This document shows positions 42,566-51,243 of a DNA stretch of 64,000 nucleotides, in pieces. A program made the translations under genes and the position numbers. This stretch comes from Sphingopyxis sp. (GTDB lineage: Bacteria > Pseudomonadota > Alphaproteobacteria > Sphingomonadales > Sphingomonadaceae). The notes below the pieces were generated by a model. It did not search any database. It was not told the origin of the DNA and was given only the letters and a program-made list of their open reading frames with translations. The stretch covers positions 146,350 through 210,349 of the forward strand of contig NVXM01000004.1 of NCBI GenBank assembly GCA_002733865.1, given 5' to 3'. Positions within the stretch are counted from its first letter, which is position 1. Every line of letters begins with the position of its first letter.

Positions 42566-43794
42566 GCAACGATAACAAATTGGATGTAGCCCCACCCTAT
42601 ACCGCAGTTGCGCGACATGGGGTCTCACCGATAGCGTCACATGACGAAATTGCCCGTTTTGATTTCCTCGCCAATTTCAACAAATTCATGTCGAGCGCTT
42701 TGAGCCCTGGCAACAAGCTGGCCTATGACAGCCGGGTGCTCCCAAAGTTCAAAAAAGAACATGGACGCGAACCCAAGGACCGGTTTGAAATTCGCAAGGC
42801 GATGAATGAAGATCCCTTTCATCAATTCTGGTCAGCGCTGAAGCGCAATTCAATGGAGATGCGGCAGCAGAATGGCAGGTCGATGGTGCTCCGCCAAATC
42901 GACGAGCTTAATGCCAAGGCTCGGCAGTTTAACGAAGGCCGTGATACTCTAGAACTCGATCCAGAGATTGAGATCCCTCGCTACCAGAGCGCAGTCGATA
43001 TTCACTGCATGCCGGGCAGCTATCACGGTGAAGAACATCCCGGCGATATTTCCGCCGGCGCCAATTATGATTGCGGGATATTTGCAACAACAGCCGGCGG
43101 CCTCGGCGCACTATCCGATGGCGGAGGACAGGCGCTTGTCGAGTGGATCCGGAAAGAACGCCCAGGTTGGGAACCACGCCGCATGCTCGATATCGGCTGC
43201 ACCATCGGACACAATATCGTCCCCTTGGCGCTCGCTTTTCCGAATTGCGAATTTATCGCGATCGATACCGCAGCGCCGATCTTGCGCTATGCTCACGCCC
43301 GCGCACAATCGTTGGGCGCGACGAATATCAAGTTTGTCCAGGCCAATGCTGAAGACCTGTCACGCTGGGGAAACAAGGAATTTGACTGGGTCCAGACGAC
43401 CATGTTCCTCCATGAGACCAGCGGCAAGGCATTGCCCAAAATATTGTCCGAAGGGTACCGGGTGCTCAGCGATGACGGTTTGATGCTGCATCTCGAGCAG
43501 CCAGAATATCATGACGGCATGCCGCTTTTCGAGCAATTTTTGCGGGACTGGGATGCATTTAACAACAACGAGCCATTCTGGTCGTCGATGCACGCGCTCG
43601 ACATGAAGGATGAAATGATCGCTGCCGGCTTTGACCGCAGCGAGCTTTTCGAAACCGGTGTGCGCGCTGTTGTCGACCGCGAGATATTTCCTGAAGCGCC
43701 AACCGGCGATGACGAAGACCACGGCCGGGCGGCCTATTGGCATGCCTATGGTGCCTGGAAAAATTCTGAGCAGATGCAGGAGGCAGCGGAATGA
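42562..43794 (+). CDS. SAM-dependent class I methyltransferase (module copy 1)
   Basis: 410 residues. An N-terminal helical domain of about 200 residues is followed by a Rossmann-type methyltransferase: motif I MLDIGCTIGHNIVPLAL, FIAIDTAAPILRYAHARA, then FDWVQTTMFLHETSGKALPKILSEGYRVLSDDGLMLHLE. The protein at 48156-49340 has the same N-terminal domain, LDTGCTIGHN and FLHE, so the two are paralogues. Both are followed by a small gene encoding FDDP-type helical proteins. The methyl acceptor is unknown. The long N-terminal domain is not found in ordinary methyltransferases of this class. Joined by ATGA overlaps to both neighbours. Confidence 0.88.
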   Translation: MSNDNKLDVAPPYTAVARHGVSPIASHDEIARFDFLANFNKFMSSALSPGNKLAYDSRVLPKFKKEHGREPKDRFEIRKAMNEDPFHQFWSALKRNSMEMRQQNGRSMVLRQIDELNAKARQFNEGRDTLELDPEIEIPRYQSAVDIHCMPGSYHGEEHPGDISAGANYDCGIFATTAGGLGALSDGGGQALVEWIRKERPGWEPRRMLDIGCTIGHNIVPLALAFPNCEFIAIDTAAPILRYAHARAQSLGATNIKFVQANAEDLSRWGNKEFDWVQTTMFLHETSGKALPKILSEGYRVLSDDGLMLHLEQPEYHDGMPLFEQFLRDWDAFNNNEPFWSSMHALDMKDEMIAAGFDRSELFETGVRAVVDREIFPEAPTGDDEDHGRAAYWHAYGAWKNSEQMQEAAE

Positions 43795-44153
43795 ACGACG
43801 GAGCATTGGACTGGATGGCGGCGGCCAACAAAAAGGCCAAGGGCAAGAGACCGGAATATTTCGATGACCCCGAAGACGAACGGATGCTGTCAATCCTGAT
43901 GGCAGTCGTCGGTGAGGTTTCGGTGCTCCGCGAGCGCATGGACACGGTGGAACGTTTGCTGGACAGCAAAGGAACCATCTCGCGCGATGATATCGAGAGT
44001 TATGTTCCCGACAAACAGGCCGCCTATGAACGCGGCGCGATGATCCGGGAATATATCTATCGTGTGATGCGGGGCCCTCACCAGATGGTCGAAGCACTCA
44101 AGCAGTCTGAGCCGCCGCTCGAAGACGTCAGCAAGGAATTGAAAGAAATCTGA
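43791..44153 (+). CDS. Small helical partner of the methyltransferase (module copy 1)
   Basis: 120 residues, soluble and strongly helical, with a likely coiled coil at about 30-57 (MLSILMAVVGEVSVLRERMDTVERLL). RPEYFDDPEDERM resembles PKFFDDPGMDRF of the small protein at 47902, and REYIYRVMRGP resembles KEFIDRIFTPL there. ATGA overlap with the methyltransferase gene fits a stable complex with that enzyme. No known family recognised. Confidence 0.75.
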   Translation: MNDGALDWMAAANKKAKGKRPEYFDDPEDERMLSILMAVVGEVSVLRERMDTVERLLDSKGTISRDDIESYVPDKQAAYERGAMIREYIYRVMRGPHQMVEALKQSEPPLEDVSKELKEI

Positions 44154-44165
44154 GCCGTCGGGCGC

Positions 44166-44858
44166 CTAAAATGGCTTGACCGCTCCGAGAAAACAGACGC
44201 TGGCAATCGTGATCCAGTAGATATAAGCGGCAATGCGAGCATGCCCGATCTCGCGTTCGAGAGCGGCTTCTTCAGCCGCATTGGGTCCCTGAGCCAAAAC
44301 TCTGAACCTTGCGGTCCAGCGGCGCATGACCAGCCGCAAAAACAGGCCGATGCACAGGGCAAAAGCATAGAGTGCCATTTTGGAAGGATACCAGCGACTG
44401 CCCTCGCCCGCCACTATCGGGCCGCTACCCTGAAATGCAAGGAAGGCGACGACAAACAAGCTGAGGATCAGCGGATACCGCAATTTCTCCTCCAGCATGG
44501 TGACGGTAATTCCCAGATCCGTTTCGCGCTTGAGGAAGGCCGTCCAGGTCATCGCCAGCCAGATCGCAAAGAATAACCACATCCACCAGATTCCAGCGCC
44601 TTCCAAAAGCGGCACAAAGCCATAGAGCTTGCCCATATGCAGGCCGAGCGGCAGCAGCAAAACGATACCTGTGCGCGCCAAAATATCGATGCGATAGGCG
44701 GTTTCCATGTGACGCTTCCGCTCATCCAGAGAAAGATTGCGGTTGGTGACATTGTAGCTCGTCTGGAACACGCCCCACTCGCCCCCAAGCCAGTAGACCA
44801 TTGCCAAAATATGCACCCAGCGCAAAATGCTGAGTTCGTTAGCGGTTAAGAATTCCAT
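44166..44858 (-). CDS. Multi-pass membrane protein, paralogue of 35133-35816
   Basis: 230 residues with about six transmembrane segments. ILRWVHILAMVYWLGGEWGVF at TM1 and IYWITIASVCFLGAVKPF at the end match the VHI...WLG...GVF and FLG..KP ends of the 35133 protein. GIVLLLPLGLHMGKLYGF and a long central loop lie between. The TM1 His could be a haem or metal ligand. It is convergent with the small-protein gene (12 bases apart) and divergent from the gene at 44965. The operator at 44895-44910 lies 37 bases before its start. Confidence 0.75.
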   Translation of the reverse strand: MEFLTANELSILRWVHILAMVYWLGGEWGVFQTSYNVTNRNLSLDERKRHMETAYRIDILARTGIVLLLPLGLHMGKLYGFVPLLEGAGIWWMWLFFAIWLAMTWTAFLKRETDLGITVTMLEEKLRYPLILSLFVVAFLAFQGSGPIVAGEGSRWYPSKMALYAFALCIGLFLRLVMRRWTARFRVLAQGPNAAEEAALEREIGHARIAAYIYWITIASVCFLGAVKPF

Positions 44859-44894
44859 AGCCTGCCCCCCGATCCATCAATCCAGTCATCATTA

Positions 44895-44910
44895 ATTTGT
44901 CCGGACAAAT
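44895..44910. promoter_or_regulatory. HutC/GntR-type operator, site 6
   Basis: ATTTGTCCGGACAAAT, a perfect palindrome between divergent genes: 37 bases to the membrane protein start and 55 to the 44965 start. Confidence 0.8.
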
Positions 44911-44964
44911 TCTTCTTGGCAATCGGATAATCGGCTGGCATGATAAAAACAAGGAGAAATAATC

Positions 44965-45693
44965 ATGCAGCACCGCATCATTGAAGGGCGTCTGGAATAT
45001 ACGTCACGCAAACCCGAAATGGATGGCCAGAACCGCGGCTTTGAAACTTTCATGTTCACGCGCCATGGGGATGGCAAGGTAACGATGCGCGCGCATTGCG
45101 AGATTTATGAACCCGAACCGACCGTCATGCGCGATATCATCTATGCCATGGATGAGAATGGTCAGCCAATGGATCTGCATGTCAGGCTGACGGTCGGTGA
45201 TGCCTTCATGGGCTCGGGCTGGATGCGTTTTGATGGCAGCCATATCGAGATGGAAAGCTATGGTCCGTCGATCGGAAGATTGTCGCAGCGTGTTGCAGCC
45301 GAATTGCCGTTAAGCGGTTTTGGCACGCATCCGATTGTATCCGATGGCTACATGCTCTCGTTGCAGGATTGGGATACCGAGGACAAACGGTTGCTAAATT
45401 GTTACCTGCCCTCGCCCGATCATCGTGGCGCCACGCCGCCGCAGATTGCCCAAGTCAAAATCGGTGCCTTGTACCTTGGCAAGGAGGAAGTGACGGTTCC
45501 GGCGGGCACGTTCCAGTGCAAACATCTGCAATTTATCGACGATTCCAGCATCGTACCCGGTACTGGCGGAATGGCTGGCGAGCACCCCCCTTATGACGTC
45601 TGGATCACTGACGACGAAGACGGCATTTTCGTTCAGGGCGGCGTCGGCGGCTATATGATGACCTGGTACGAACTGGCAGAACTGAAACGCTAG
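44965..45693 (+). CDS. Protein of unknown function (beta-rich, DUF3108-like ending)
   Basis: 242 residues, no signal peptide or membrane segment. The chain looks beta-rich, for example GKVTMRAHCEIYEPEPTVMRDIIYAMDENGQPMDLHVRLTV. The final third KIGALYLGKEEVTVPAGTFQCKHLQFI resembles the VxVPAGTFxC turn of DUF3108-type lipid-binding barrels. PPYDVWITDDEDGIFVQG follows. An AAGGAGAAA ribosome site precedes the ATG. It is the first gene downstream of the operator at 44895-44910 and is followed by a flavin monooxygenase. I cannot assign a function. Confidence 0.75.
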   Translation: MQHRIIEGRLEYTSRKPEMDGQNRGFETFMFTRHGDGKVTMRAHCEIYEPEPTVMRDIIYAMDENGQPMDLHVRLTVGDAFMGSGWMRFDGSHIEMESYGPSIGRLSQRVAAELPLSGFGTHPIVSDGYMLSLQDWDTEDKRLLNCYLPSPDHRGATPPQIAQVKIGALYLGKEEVTVPAGTFQCKHLQFIDDSSIVPGTGGMAGEHPPYDVWITDDEDGIFVQGGVGGYMMTWYELAELKR

Positions 45694-45709
45694 CGCCGGA
45701 TCGCCCATC

Positions 45710-46864
45710 ATGAAAATAATGATCATCGGAGCCGGATTGGGCGGCCTGACCGCAGCCATTGCCTTGCGACAACAGGGCATCAATGTCGAGGTGCACGAGG
45801 CAGCGAGCAAACTTGAGGAGACTGGCGCAGGCTTGACTCTGGGTCTCGGCGCTCAGCATGTTTTTCGTGCGCTCGGACTACAGAATGCTGTGGCCGAGCA
45901 AGCCTGTCCGGCCGGGACGCTGCCCTTTCTGCACTATCAGAATGCCCGCCTGCTGATGGGCGACTTTGATCGTGGGGACGGTCGGGCAGATGATGGCGAA
46001 GCCAATATCGTGCGTCATATTTACCGCGCGGATTTGCAGCAGGTGTTGATTGACGCGCTCAAAGAGCTGGGCGGCCCTGTTTTTACACGTCATAAGCTTG
46101 CAGATTTCCACGATAGCGGTGATCAGGTCACCGCAGTATTTGCCAATGGCGACACGGCAACCGGTGACTTGCTGATCGGCGCAGATGGCGTCCGGTCCGC
46201 CGTCCGGGCCATACTTTGGCCAGACGATGCCCCGCGCTTTACTAATCACGTCGCCTATCGTTTTCTGGTACCGATGGCTCAAGCCAGACCGTTCATGGAT
46301 CTGGGCCGGAGCGCGATCTTCATCGGCCCACAACGAACATTCAACAGGTACACCATGTGCAATGGCGACATTGTCAATTGCGCCGGCCTTGCAGAGACAA
46401 CGGAAGCGGTTCCGGAAGGCTGGTCCATCGGCGCGTCGGAAAGCGAACTGGCAGAGGCATTTTCCGGGTGGCACGAAGATGTTGTCGGACTGATCGGCCA
46501 TGCATCCAATATCATCAAATGGGGTCTTTATGATCGCCAGCCCCTGGCAACCTGGACACGCGGCCGAACAACATTGTTGGGAGACGCGGCGCATGCGATG
46601 CTGCCCTTTCTGGGCATGGGCGCAGCCATGGCGATTGAAGATGGCTATATTCTGGCCAAGACGCTGGGCTTAGGAACCGATTGGGAGCAGGCGCTACAGC
46701 GTTATGAAGCGGCGAGAAAGCCGCGCACGGAACAGGTCCATGCGGCCTCAATCATACAGGGGAAAGTGACCCAAGCGATCGATCCCGATCGGTTTGAACC
46801 GGCATCTGCCCCGATGAACAATATGGATATGATGGCCTTTGATCCGGTGACTGCCCCGCTCTAA
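45710..46864 (+). CDS. FAD-dependent aromatic-type monooxygenase (salicylate hydroxylase-like)
   Basis: 384 residues. The N-terminal GxGxxG is MIIGAGLGGLTAAIALRQQGINVEVHE. The second FAD motif DLLIGADGVRSAVR is near 153-166, and the third, LLGDAAHAMLPFLGMGAAMAIEDGYILAK, lies near 286-314. This is the single-component class A flavoprotein hydroxylase pattern, using NAD(P)H and O2 to hydroxylate a ring or carry out a related oxidation. Typical length. It follows the unknown gene at 44965 in the same transcription unit. It is a candidate for the oxygen-dependent opening step of the pathway. Confidence 0.92.
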   Translation: MKIMIIGAGLGGLTAAIALRQQGINVEVHEAASKLEETGAGLTLGLGAQHVFRALGLQNAVAEQACPAGTLPFLHYQNARLLMGDFDRGDGRADDGEANIVRHIYRADLQQVLIDALKELGGPVFTRHKLADFHDSGDQVTAVFANGDTATGDLLIGADGVRSAVRAILWPDDAPRFTNHVAYRFLVPMAQARPFMDLGRSAIFIGPQRTFNRYTMCNGDIVNCAGLAETTEAVPEGWSIGASESELAEAFSGWHEDVVGLIGHASNIIKWGLYDRQPLATWTRGRTTLLGDAAHAMLPFLGMGAAMAIEDGYILAKTLGLGTDWEQALQRYEAARKPRTEQVHAASIIQGKVTQAIDPDRFEPASAPMNNMDMMAFDPVTAPL

Positions 46865-46875
46865 AGCACCGATAT

Positions 46876-47898
46876 TCAGTCCATACGGATCAGAATCTTG
46901 CCAAAATGGGCACCACTTTCAAGGTGGCGAAATGCTTCAGGCGCATCCGCAAAAATAAATTCCTTGTCCACCGGATTGCAGATGCCATGGCCTGCAACAA
47001 CGTCCAGGGCCGCGACCATCATTGCGCGGCTACCGGACGCCAGCCCCTTGATGGTTATATTCTTTCCAATGATTGCGCCCTGACTGGCGCTGGCCTGCGC
47101 CTGCGGCGTTCCCGATAGCGCACCGAGCGTACCAATGCGTCCATTCACTGCGGTTGCAGCAACCGTCTCTTCCAGCGCCGGAAACCCCAGCGTATCGACA
47201 ACCACATCTGCCCCTCGCCCAGTCGTCTGCTCGAGGAGCGCCGCTGCCCAGTCCGGTCGATCACGATAGTTGACGGTGAAGTCCGCGCCCATTGCCTTGG
47301 CACGAGCCAATTTTTCATCGCTCGACGAGGTAATCGCAAAATTCGCGCCGAGCGCCTTTGCCAGTTGCAGCGCAAATATCGAAACGCCGCCCGTTCCCTG
47401 AGCCAGCACCAGCTCTCCCGCCTGAACATCGGCGAAGGCTACCATGCCATGCCAAACCGTGGCCGCGACTACCGCCAGCGACGCTGCAGTTTGGTCATCG
47501 ACACCGTTGGGCACAGCGATGGCCGCCGTCGCAGGAAGTTTGATCTTGTCGGCCAGCCAGCCATCGGCTGTCACCCCGAGATCGGCCCCAAATACACCGT
47601 AATTATAGGGTCCCTCGAGCCAATTGAGAAAATGCGGCGCCGTCACCCGATCGCCGACCTTAAAACCGGAGACATCTTGGCCCACGGCTTCAACAACACC
47701 GACCCCGTCGGACAGCGCAATGCGGTCTTCCGGCAGATCGCTGCCATAATCGCCGCGCAACACCATCAGGTCGCGGTAATTCAAGCCGGCGGCAGTGACC
47801 TTGACCAGCAATTCGCCGGCCCCGACCTGCGGTTCGGCACGCTCTGACATCCGCAGGCCATCGATTCCAGACCGCGCTCCGATTTCCCATGCTTTCAT
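46876..47898 (-). CDS. Zinc-independent medium-chain (quinone-oxidoreductase-like) dehydrogenase
   Basis: 340 residues. N-terminal GroES-like domain with VTAAGLNYRDLMVLRGDYG and ALSDGVGVVEAVGQDVSGFKVGDRV, which has no catalytic Cys zinc ligand. The Rossmann part has VLAQGTGGVSIFALQLAKALGANFAITSSSDEKLARAKAMGADFTVNY. This is the NADPH:quinone reductase / enone reductase-like MDR group. It is the last gene of the eight-gene minus-strand operon starting at 53724, three bases after the small partner gene. It may reduce or oxidise an unsaturated intermediate. Confidence 0.92.
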   Translation of the reverse strand: MKAWEIGARSGIDGLRMSERAEPQVGAGELLVKVTAAGLNYRDLMVLRGDYGSDLPEDRIALSDGVGVVEAVGQDVSGFKVGDRVTAPHFLNWLEGPYNYGVFGADLGVTADGWLADKIKLPATAAIAVPNGVDDQTAASLAVVAATVWHGMVAFADVQAGELVLAQGTGGVSIFALQLAKALGANFAITSSSDEKLARAKAMGADFTVNYRDRPDWAAALLEQTTGRGADVVVDTLGFPALEETVAATAVNGRIGTLGALSGTPQAQASASQGAIIGKNITIKGLASGSRAMMVAALDVVAGHGICNPVDKEFIFADAPEAFRHLESGAHFGKILIRMD

Positions 47899-47901
47899 TC
47901 T

Positions 47902-48159
47902 CTAGGCTCCCTCGCGCAGCGGCGTGAATATGCGATCGATAAACTCCTTCAGCTTGGCCTCCCGGTCCGCGGGTGTTGGTTCGCCGCCTTCCAGTTTTAT
48001 CAACCGCTCTTCCTGCACCCACATTTCCTGGGCCATATTCATGATGACGGCAACGAACCGATCCATACCGGGATCGTCAAAAAATTTTGGTTTCCCATCC
48101 GGTCCGTAGATTTCCTTGGGTGTATCATCGGGTTTAAAAGCCGGTTCTGTCATCATCAT
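47902..48159 (-). CDS. Small helical partner of the methyltransferase (module copy 2)
   Basis: 85 residues from the ATG at 48159 that overlaps the methyltransferase stop (ATGA). A longer start at 48183 lies inside that gene. PKFFDDPGMDRFVAVIMNMAQEMWVQEERLIKLEG (about 27-60) parallels the FDDP helix of the protein at 43791, and KEFIDRIFTPLREG matches its C-terminal helix. Strong conservation of position behind the methyltransferase in both copies supports a functional partner. Confidence 0.75.
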   Translation of the reverse strand: MMMTEPAFKPDDTPKEIYGPDGKPKFFDDPGMDRFVAVIMNMAQEMWVQEERLIKLEGGEPTPADREAKLKEFIDRIFTPLREGA

Positions 48160-49340
48160 TTCCACGCTCCAAAACCGAACCACATGATACCTTCTGCAAG
48201 CCGCCCGGTGGTTTGGCTATCGACCGCGTTGGCCTCTTCATCGGCGATTGCATCGGTCACAGCATCTGGTCCGTAAACACCGATACTCGGGACGACGAAC
48301 TGAAAATAATCATCCGCTGAAAAACCTCCGTTTTCGCACAGCTGCTTGGGGTCTTCGTCACGAAAACCCTTGTAAAAGGGTTCGCTATTATACCAGCTGT
48401 CCCAATCCAGATAGAATCCGTCAAAAGCATTCATCTGGCCGTTCGGCGGCAGTTCCATGTGCAATAGAAGGCCGCCGGGCTTGAGCACACGATAGGCTTC
48501 CTTGAACGCGGCAGCGCGGGCTTTTTTTGACAGCTCGTGCAAGAACATGGATGAGAACACCAGATCGAAACTCTCATCTTCATAGTCCAGCGCTTCCGCT
48601 GACATCTGTTTGAAATGCACTTCCTGACCCTGCATCTTGGCGCGCGCAGAACCGTAGAGCAGACCGCCTGCAGCCGCATCAATGGCCTCCACATGAGCAT
48701 CGGGGTAGGTCTGCTTCCAGGGCAGGGTATTATGCCCAATAGTGCAGCCGGTATCCAGGATCCGTTCCGGCTTGAAATCGGGATATTTACCGGAAATATA
48801 GGCCGCCATCGACAAGCCGATATCGTCAAGATTGGCACCCATCAGTCCCATCGAAAAAACCGCCAGGCCCTGATCATAAACCGCGCCAGCCTCAAGCGAT
48901 TCACCGCCTCTGGTATAGCTGCCCGGCATCAGATGCACTTCAATGCCATCGACATTGCGCGGAATGACAAGACCAGGATTGAGCGATACCGAGCCGGATT
49001 CGCCATCGACTTTTGCAGCTTCTGCTGCAAGCCGTTCGATATCGCGATCAACCACTGCCCCGGCCGCATTCCAGACCATCTTTTGGGCGTGCACGCGCAT
49101 GGAGGAATAGATATTGAATGCGGTATCACCGCGCATCGCCTGATGGGCTTCATTGCTGGTTTCCGGTGCTCGGCCGGTTTCGCGCGCGAAAGCCGGGGCC
49201 GCGCGCTTGTCGTAAGCCTTCCGCAAATCTCCAGCGAGATCATTGAGAATGAAAGACCGGATACCCGACACAAAGCGCCCTCGTGCCGCCTCTTCAGGCC
49301 TCAATTCCGGCTTCATCGGATGTTGTAATTCAACGCCCAT
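48156..49340 (-). CDS. SAM-dependent class I methyltransferase (module copy 2)
   Basis: 394 residues from the ATG at 49340 (AGGAG eight bases upstream). An N-terminal helical domain (about 1-190) includes IEVHLMPGSYTRGGE, close to VDIHCMPGSYHGEE of the protein at 42562. Motif I is ILDTGCTIGHNTLPW, followed by HVEAIDAAAGGLLYGSARA and FDLVFSSMFLHELSKKARAAAFKEAYRVLKPGGLLLHMELPP. Paralogue of 42562-43794. It lies between the 49352 gene and its small partner. The methyl acceptor is unknown. Confidence 0.88.
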   Translation of the reverse strand: MGVELQHPMKPELRPEEAARGRFVSGIRSFILNDLAGDLRKAYDKRAAPAFARETGRAPETSNEAHQAMRGDTAFNIYSSMRVHAQKMVWNAAGAVVDRDIERLAAEAAKVDGESGSVSLNPGLVIPRNVDGIEVHLMPGSYTRGGESLEAGAVYDQGLAVFSMGLMGANLDDIGLSMAAYISGKYPDFKPERILDTGCTIGHNTLPWKQTYPDAHVEAIDAAAGGLLYGSARAKMQGQEVHFKQMSAEALDYEDESFDLVFSSMFLHELSKKARAAAFKEAYRVLKPGGLLLHMELPPNGQMNAFDGFYLDWDSWYNSEPFYKGFRDEDPKQLCENGGFSADDYFQFVVPSIGVYGPDAVTDAIADEEANAVDSQTTGRLAEGIMWFGFGAWK

Positions 49341-49351
49341 ATTCAATACTC

Positions 49352-49807
49352 CTATGTTGCTCGTTTTTCGTCACATAATGTCCGTCGATAGGGGATACCG
49401 TCACGGAACCATTGCCAAGTGCGCGCCCTTGATCGACCGTCCTCGGAAAGCTCAATCATCTCGGTATAGCGTTCACCGGGGGCATCCCGTCGATCAAGGC
49501 GCAATAGGATAAGACCGCCGCTTTCCCAGCCATAGCCAACGAACCGTTCGGTTTCCCAATATAGCTTGCCATCCCGATAGACTCCGCCAAATTCAAAATG
49601 CTGCTTGCGGCCATCGGCCCAGATCAGATCATTATACTGGATATAGGCAAAATCTCCGCCATCGGGAAACTCGCAATGGGTGAGTGTCTGGTGCTCGTCC
49701 AGAATATTGCCGGCCTCGTCCTGATGACGATAGACACCATCCCAATGCCCTTCATGCGCTAGCATGTTCGGCATATGCTCGGCCATCAAGGCCCGCCAAC
49801 CGGTCAT
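49352..49807 (-). CDS. DUF3598-like small protein, paralogue of 55202-55702
   Basis: 151 residues. LLxHEGxWDGxY recurs as MLAHEGHWDGVYR here and LLARHEGVWDGTYT at 55202. ADGRKQHFEFGGVYRDGKLYWETERFVGYGWE parallels ADGKTEIREFPAEYRDKRVWWDNDLIVGWAAE. SRARTWQWFRDGIPYRRTL matches NRCRTWHWIRNGKLETRT. The beta-rich, Trp/Tyr-rich chain suggests a lipocalin/calycin-like ligand-binding barrel, as proposed for DUF3598-type proteins. That family link is by resemblance only. ATGA overlap with the aldehyde dehydrogenase gene. Confidence 0.75.
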   Translation of the reverse strand: MTGWRALMAEHMPNMLAHEGHWDGVYRHQDEAGNILDEHQTLTHCEFPDGGDFAYIQYNDLIWADGRKQHFEFGGVYRDGKLYWETERFVGYGWESGGLILLRLDRRDAPGERYTEMIELSEDGRSRARTWQWFRDGIPYRRTLCDEKRAT

Positions 49808-51243
49808 CGCATATATCCTTCCACAAAATTTTCTTCGGCAAAATCCTGTATCCGGGCAGGCGTCGCGGTCTGACGGATCAGCGCCTGTTTGCGGAAAAAG
49901 CGTGTCATGCCACTTTCTCCCATGCGCGATGGCCCCATCCCGGACAGCTTGAAACTGGAATTTTCCGCATCCCAGACCATTGCGGTCATTGAGCCGTCAT
50001 TGATGGAAATTGCCCCCGCCTCGAGCCTGACAGCGATCTCTTCCGCCTCTTCGGATGAGCCGGCCAGCACCGCCGCAGACAAGCCATAGACACTGTCGTT
50101 CGCCTGGCTGACAGCTTCGTCAACATCGTCAAAAGATATGACCGGCAGCACAGGGCCAAAGCTTTCATCGCGAACAATCGCCATATCCGCCGTCACATCG
50201 GCGATCACCGTAGGCCGCAAATAGGTGCCACCATCCAATATTTCCAGATTTCCTCCAGTCAGAACCCGTGCACCTTTCTGTTTCGCCTCGGCAATCTGAT
50301 CAGCAATTTTCTGGCCTTGGGGCGCGAAGATAAAGGGTCCAATTTCGCCCTGATGGATATCGGGATAATTGAGCCGCACCATTTCCGCTTCGGCAACCAG
50401 TGCCTCGAGAAAGGGCTCATATATTGCCCGTGCCACATAGAGGCGTTCGATCGACTGGCAGGCCTGACCGGTTGCCAATATGCTGGCGCGAAGCGCTGTC
50501 TTCGCCGCCTCGGCGGGATCGGCACTGGAGAGAATGATCATCGGGTCCTTGCCGCCCAGTTCAAGATTGGCGGGGATGAACGCCTCGGCAGCAGCTATCG
50601 CCACCTTACGGCCAGTGGCCACGGATCCTGTAAAACAGATATAATCGACGTTAGCGACCAAAGCCTCGCCGGTAGCCGCATCACCGACGACTATCTCGAG
50701 AACCTCGGCAAGTTCGGGCACGTCGTCGATGCTGGCTCTGAGTGGCTCGACAAAGCGCGGGGTGACCTCCGATGGCTTGATTAACGCCGCGCAGCCGGCA
50801 AACAGCGCCGGGATCGCATCGATGGTGCTGAGCGTCATGGGAAAGTTCCACGGAGCAATCGCGCCAAAAAGCGAGAACGGCACCAGCCGGGTACTGTTTA
50901 CCACGGTCGGATTGGCTGACGGAACATCCGAAGGGGAGTTACGGTCAATAATCTGTGGCGCCTGTTCCGCCCACCGTCTTATAGTTCCCGGTACGCCGCC
51001 AACTTCAATTGCCGCAATTCCGGACCTGCCGGTATCGATCGTCAACTGTTTGATAATCGCAGGGGCATGTTTTTCAATCGCATCCGCCCAGCGCAACATA
51101 ACGTTGCAGCGTTCGGCGATCGGCAAGGCGGCCCACCGCGGTTGATTGGCGCGCAAGCGGCTCGCTGTTGCGGCTATTCCCGCTCCGTCCACCGGCGTGA
51201 TTTCATAATCATCCTGACCGGTACGAGGATTTCGAACCTTCAT
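49804..51243 (-). CDS. Aldehyde dehydrogenase (NAD(P)+)
   Basis: 479 residues, usual length. The Asn-containing LFGAIAPWNFPMTLS is near 133-147. FTGSVATGRKVA is the cofactor loop. LELGGKDPMIIL carries the general-base Glu, and ATGQACQSIERLYV the catalytic Cys. SFGPVLPVISFDD is also present. It resembles succinate-semialdehyde / benzaldehyde-type dehydrogenases, and oxidises an aldehyde to an acid. ATGA overlap with the deacetylase-fold gene upstream. It belongs to the operon that starts with the amidase at 53724, so an aldehyde is expected among the pathway intermediates. Confidence 0.94.
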   Translation of the reverse strand: MKVRNPRTGQDDYEITPVDGAGIAATASRLRANQPRWAALPIAERCNVMLRWADAIEKHAPAIIKQLTIDTGRSGIAAIEVGGVPGTIRRWAEQAPQIIDRNSPSDVPSANPTVVNSTRLVPFSLFGAIAPWNFPMTLSTIDAIPALFAGCAALIKPSEVTPRFVEPLRASIDDVPELAEVLEIVVGDAATGEALVANVDYICFTGSVATGRKVAIAAAEAFIPANLELGGKDPMIILSSADPAEAAKTALRASILATGQACQSIERLYVARAIYEPFLEALVAEAEMVRLNYPDIHQGEIGPFIFAPQGQKIADQIAEAKQKGARVLTGGNLEILDGGTYLRPTVIADVTADMAIVRDESFGPVLPVISFDDVDEAVSQANDSVYGLSAAVLAGSSEEAEEIAVRLEAGAISINDGSMTAMVWDAENSSFKLSGMGPSRMGESGMTRFFRKQALIRQTATPARIQDFAEENFVEGYMR

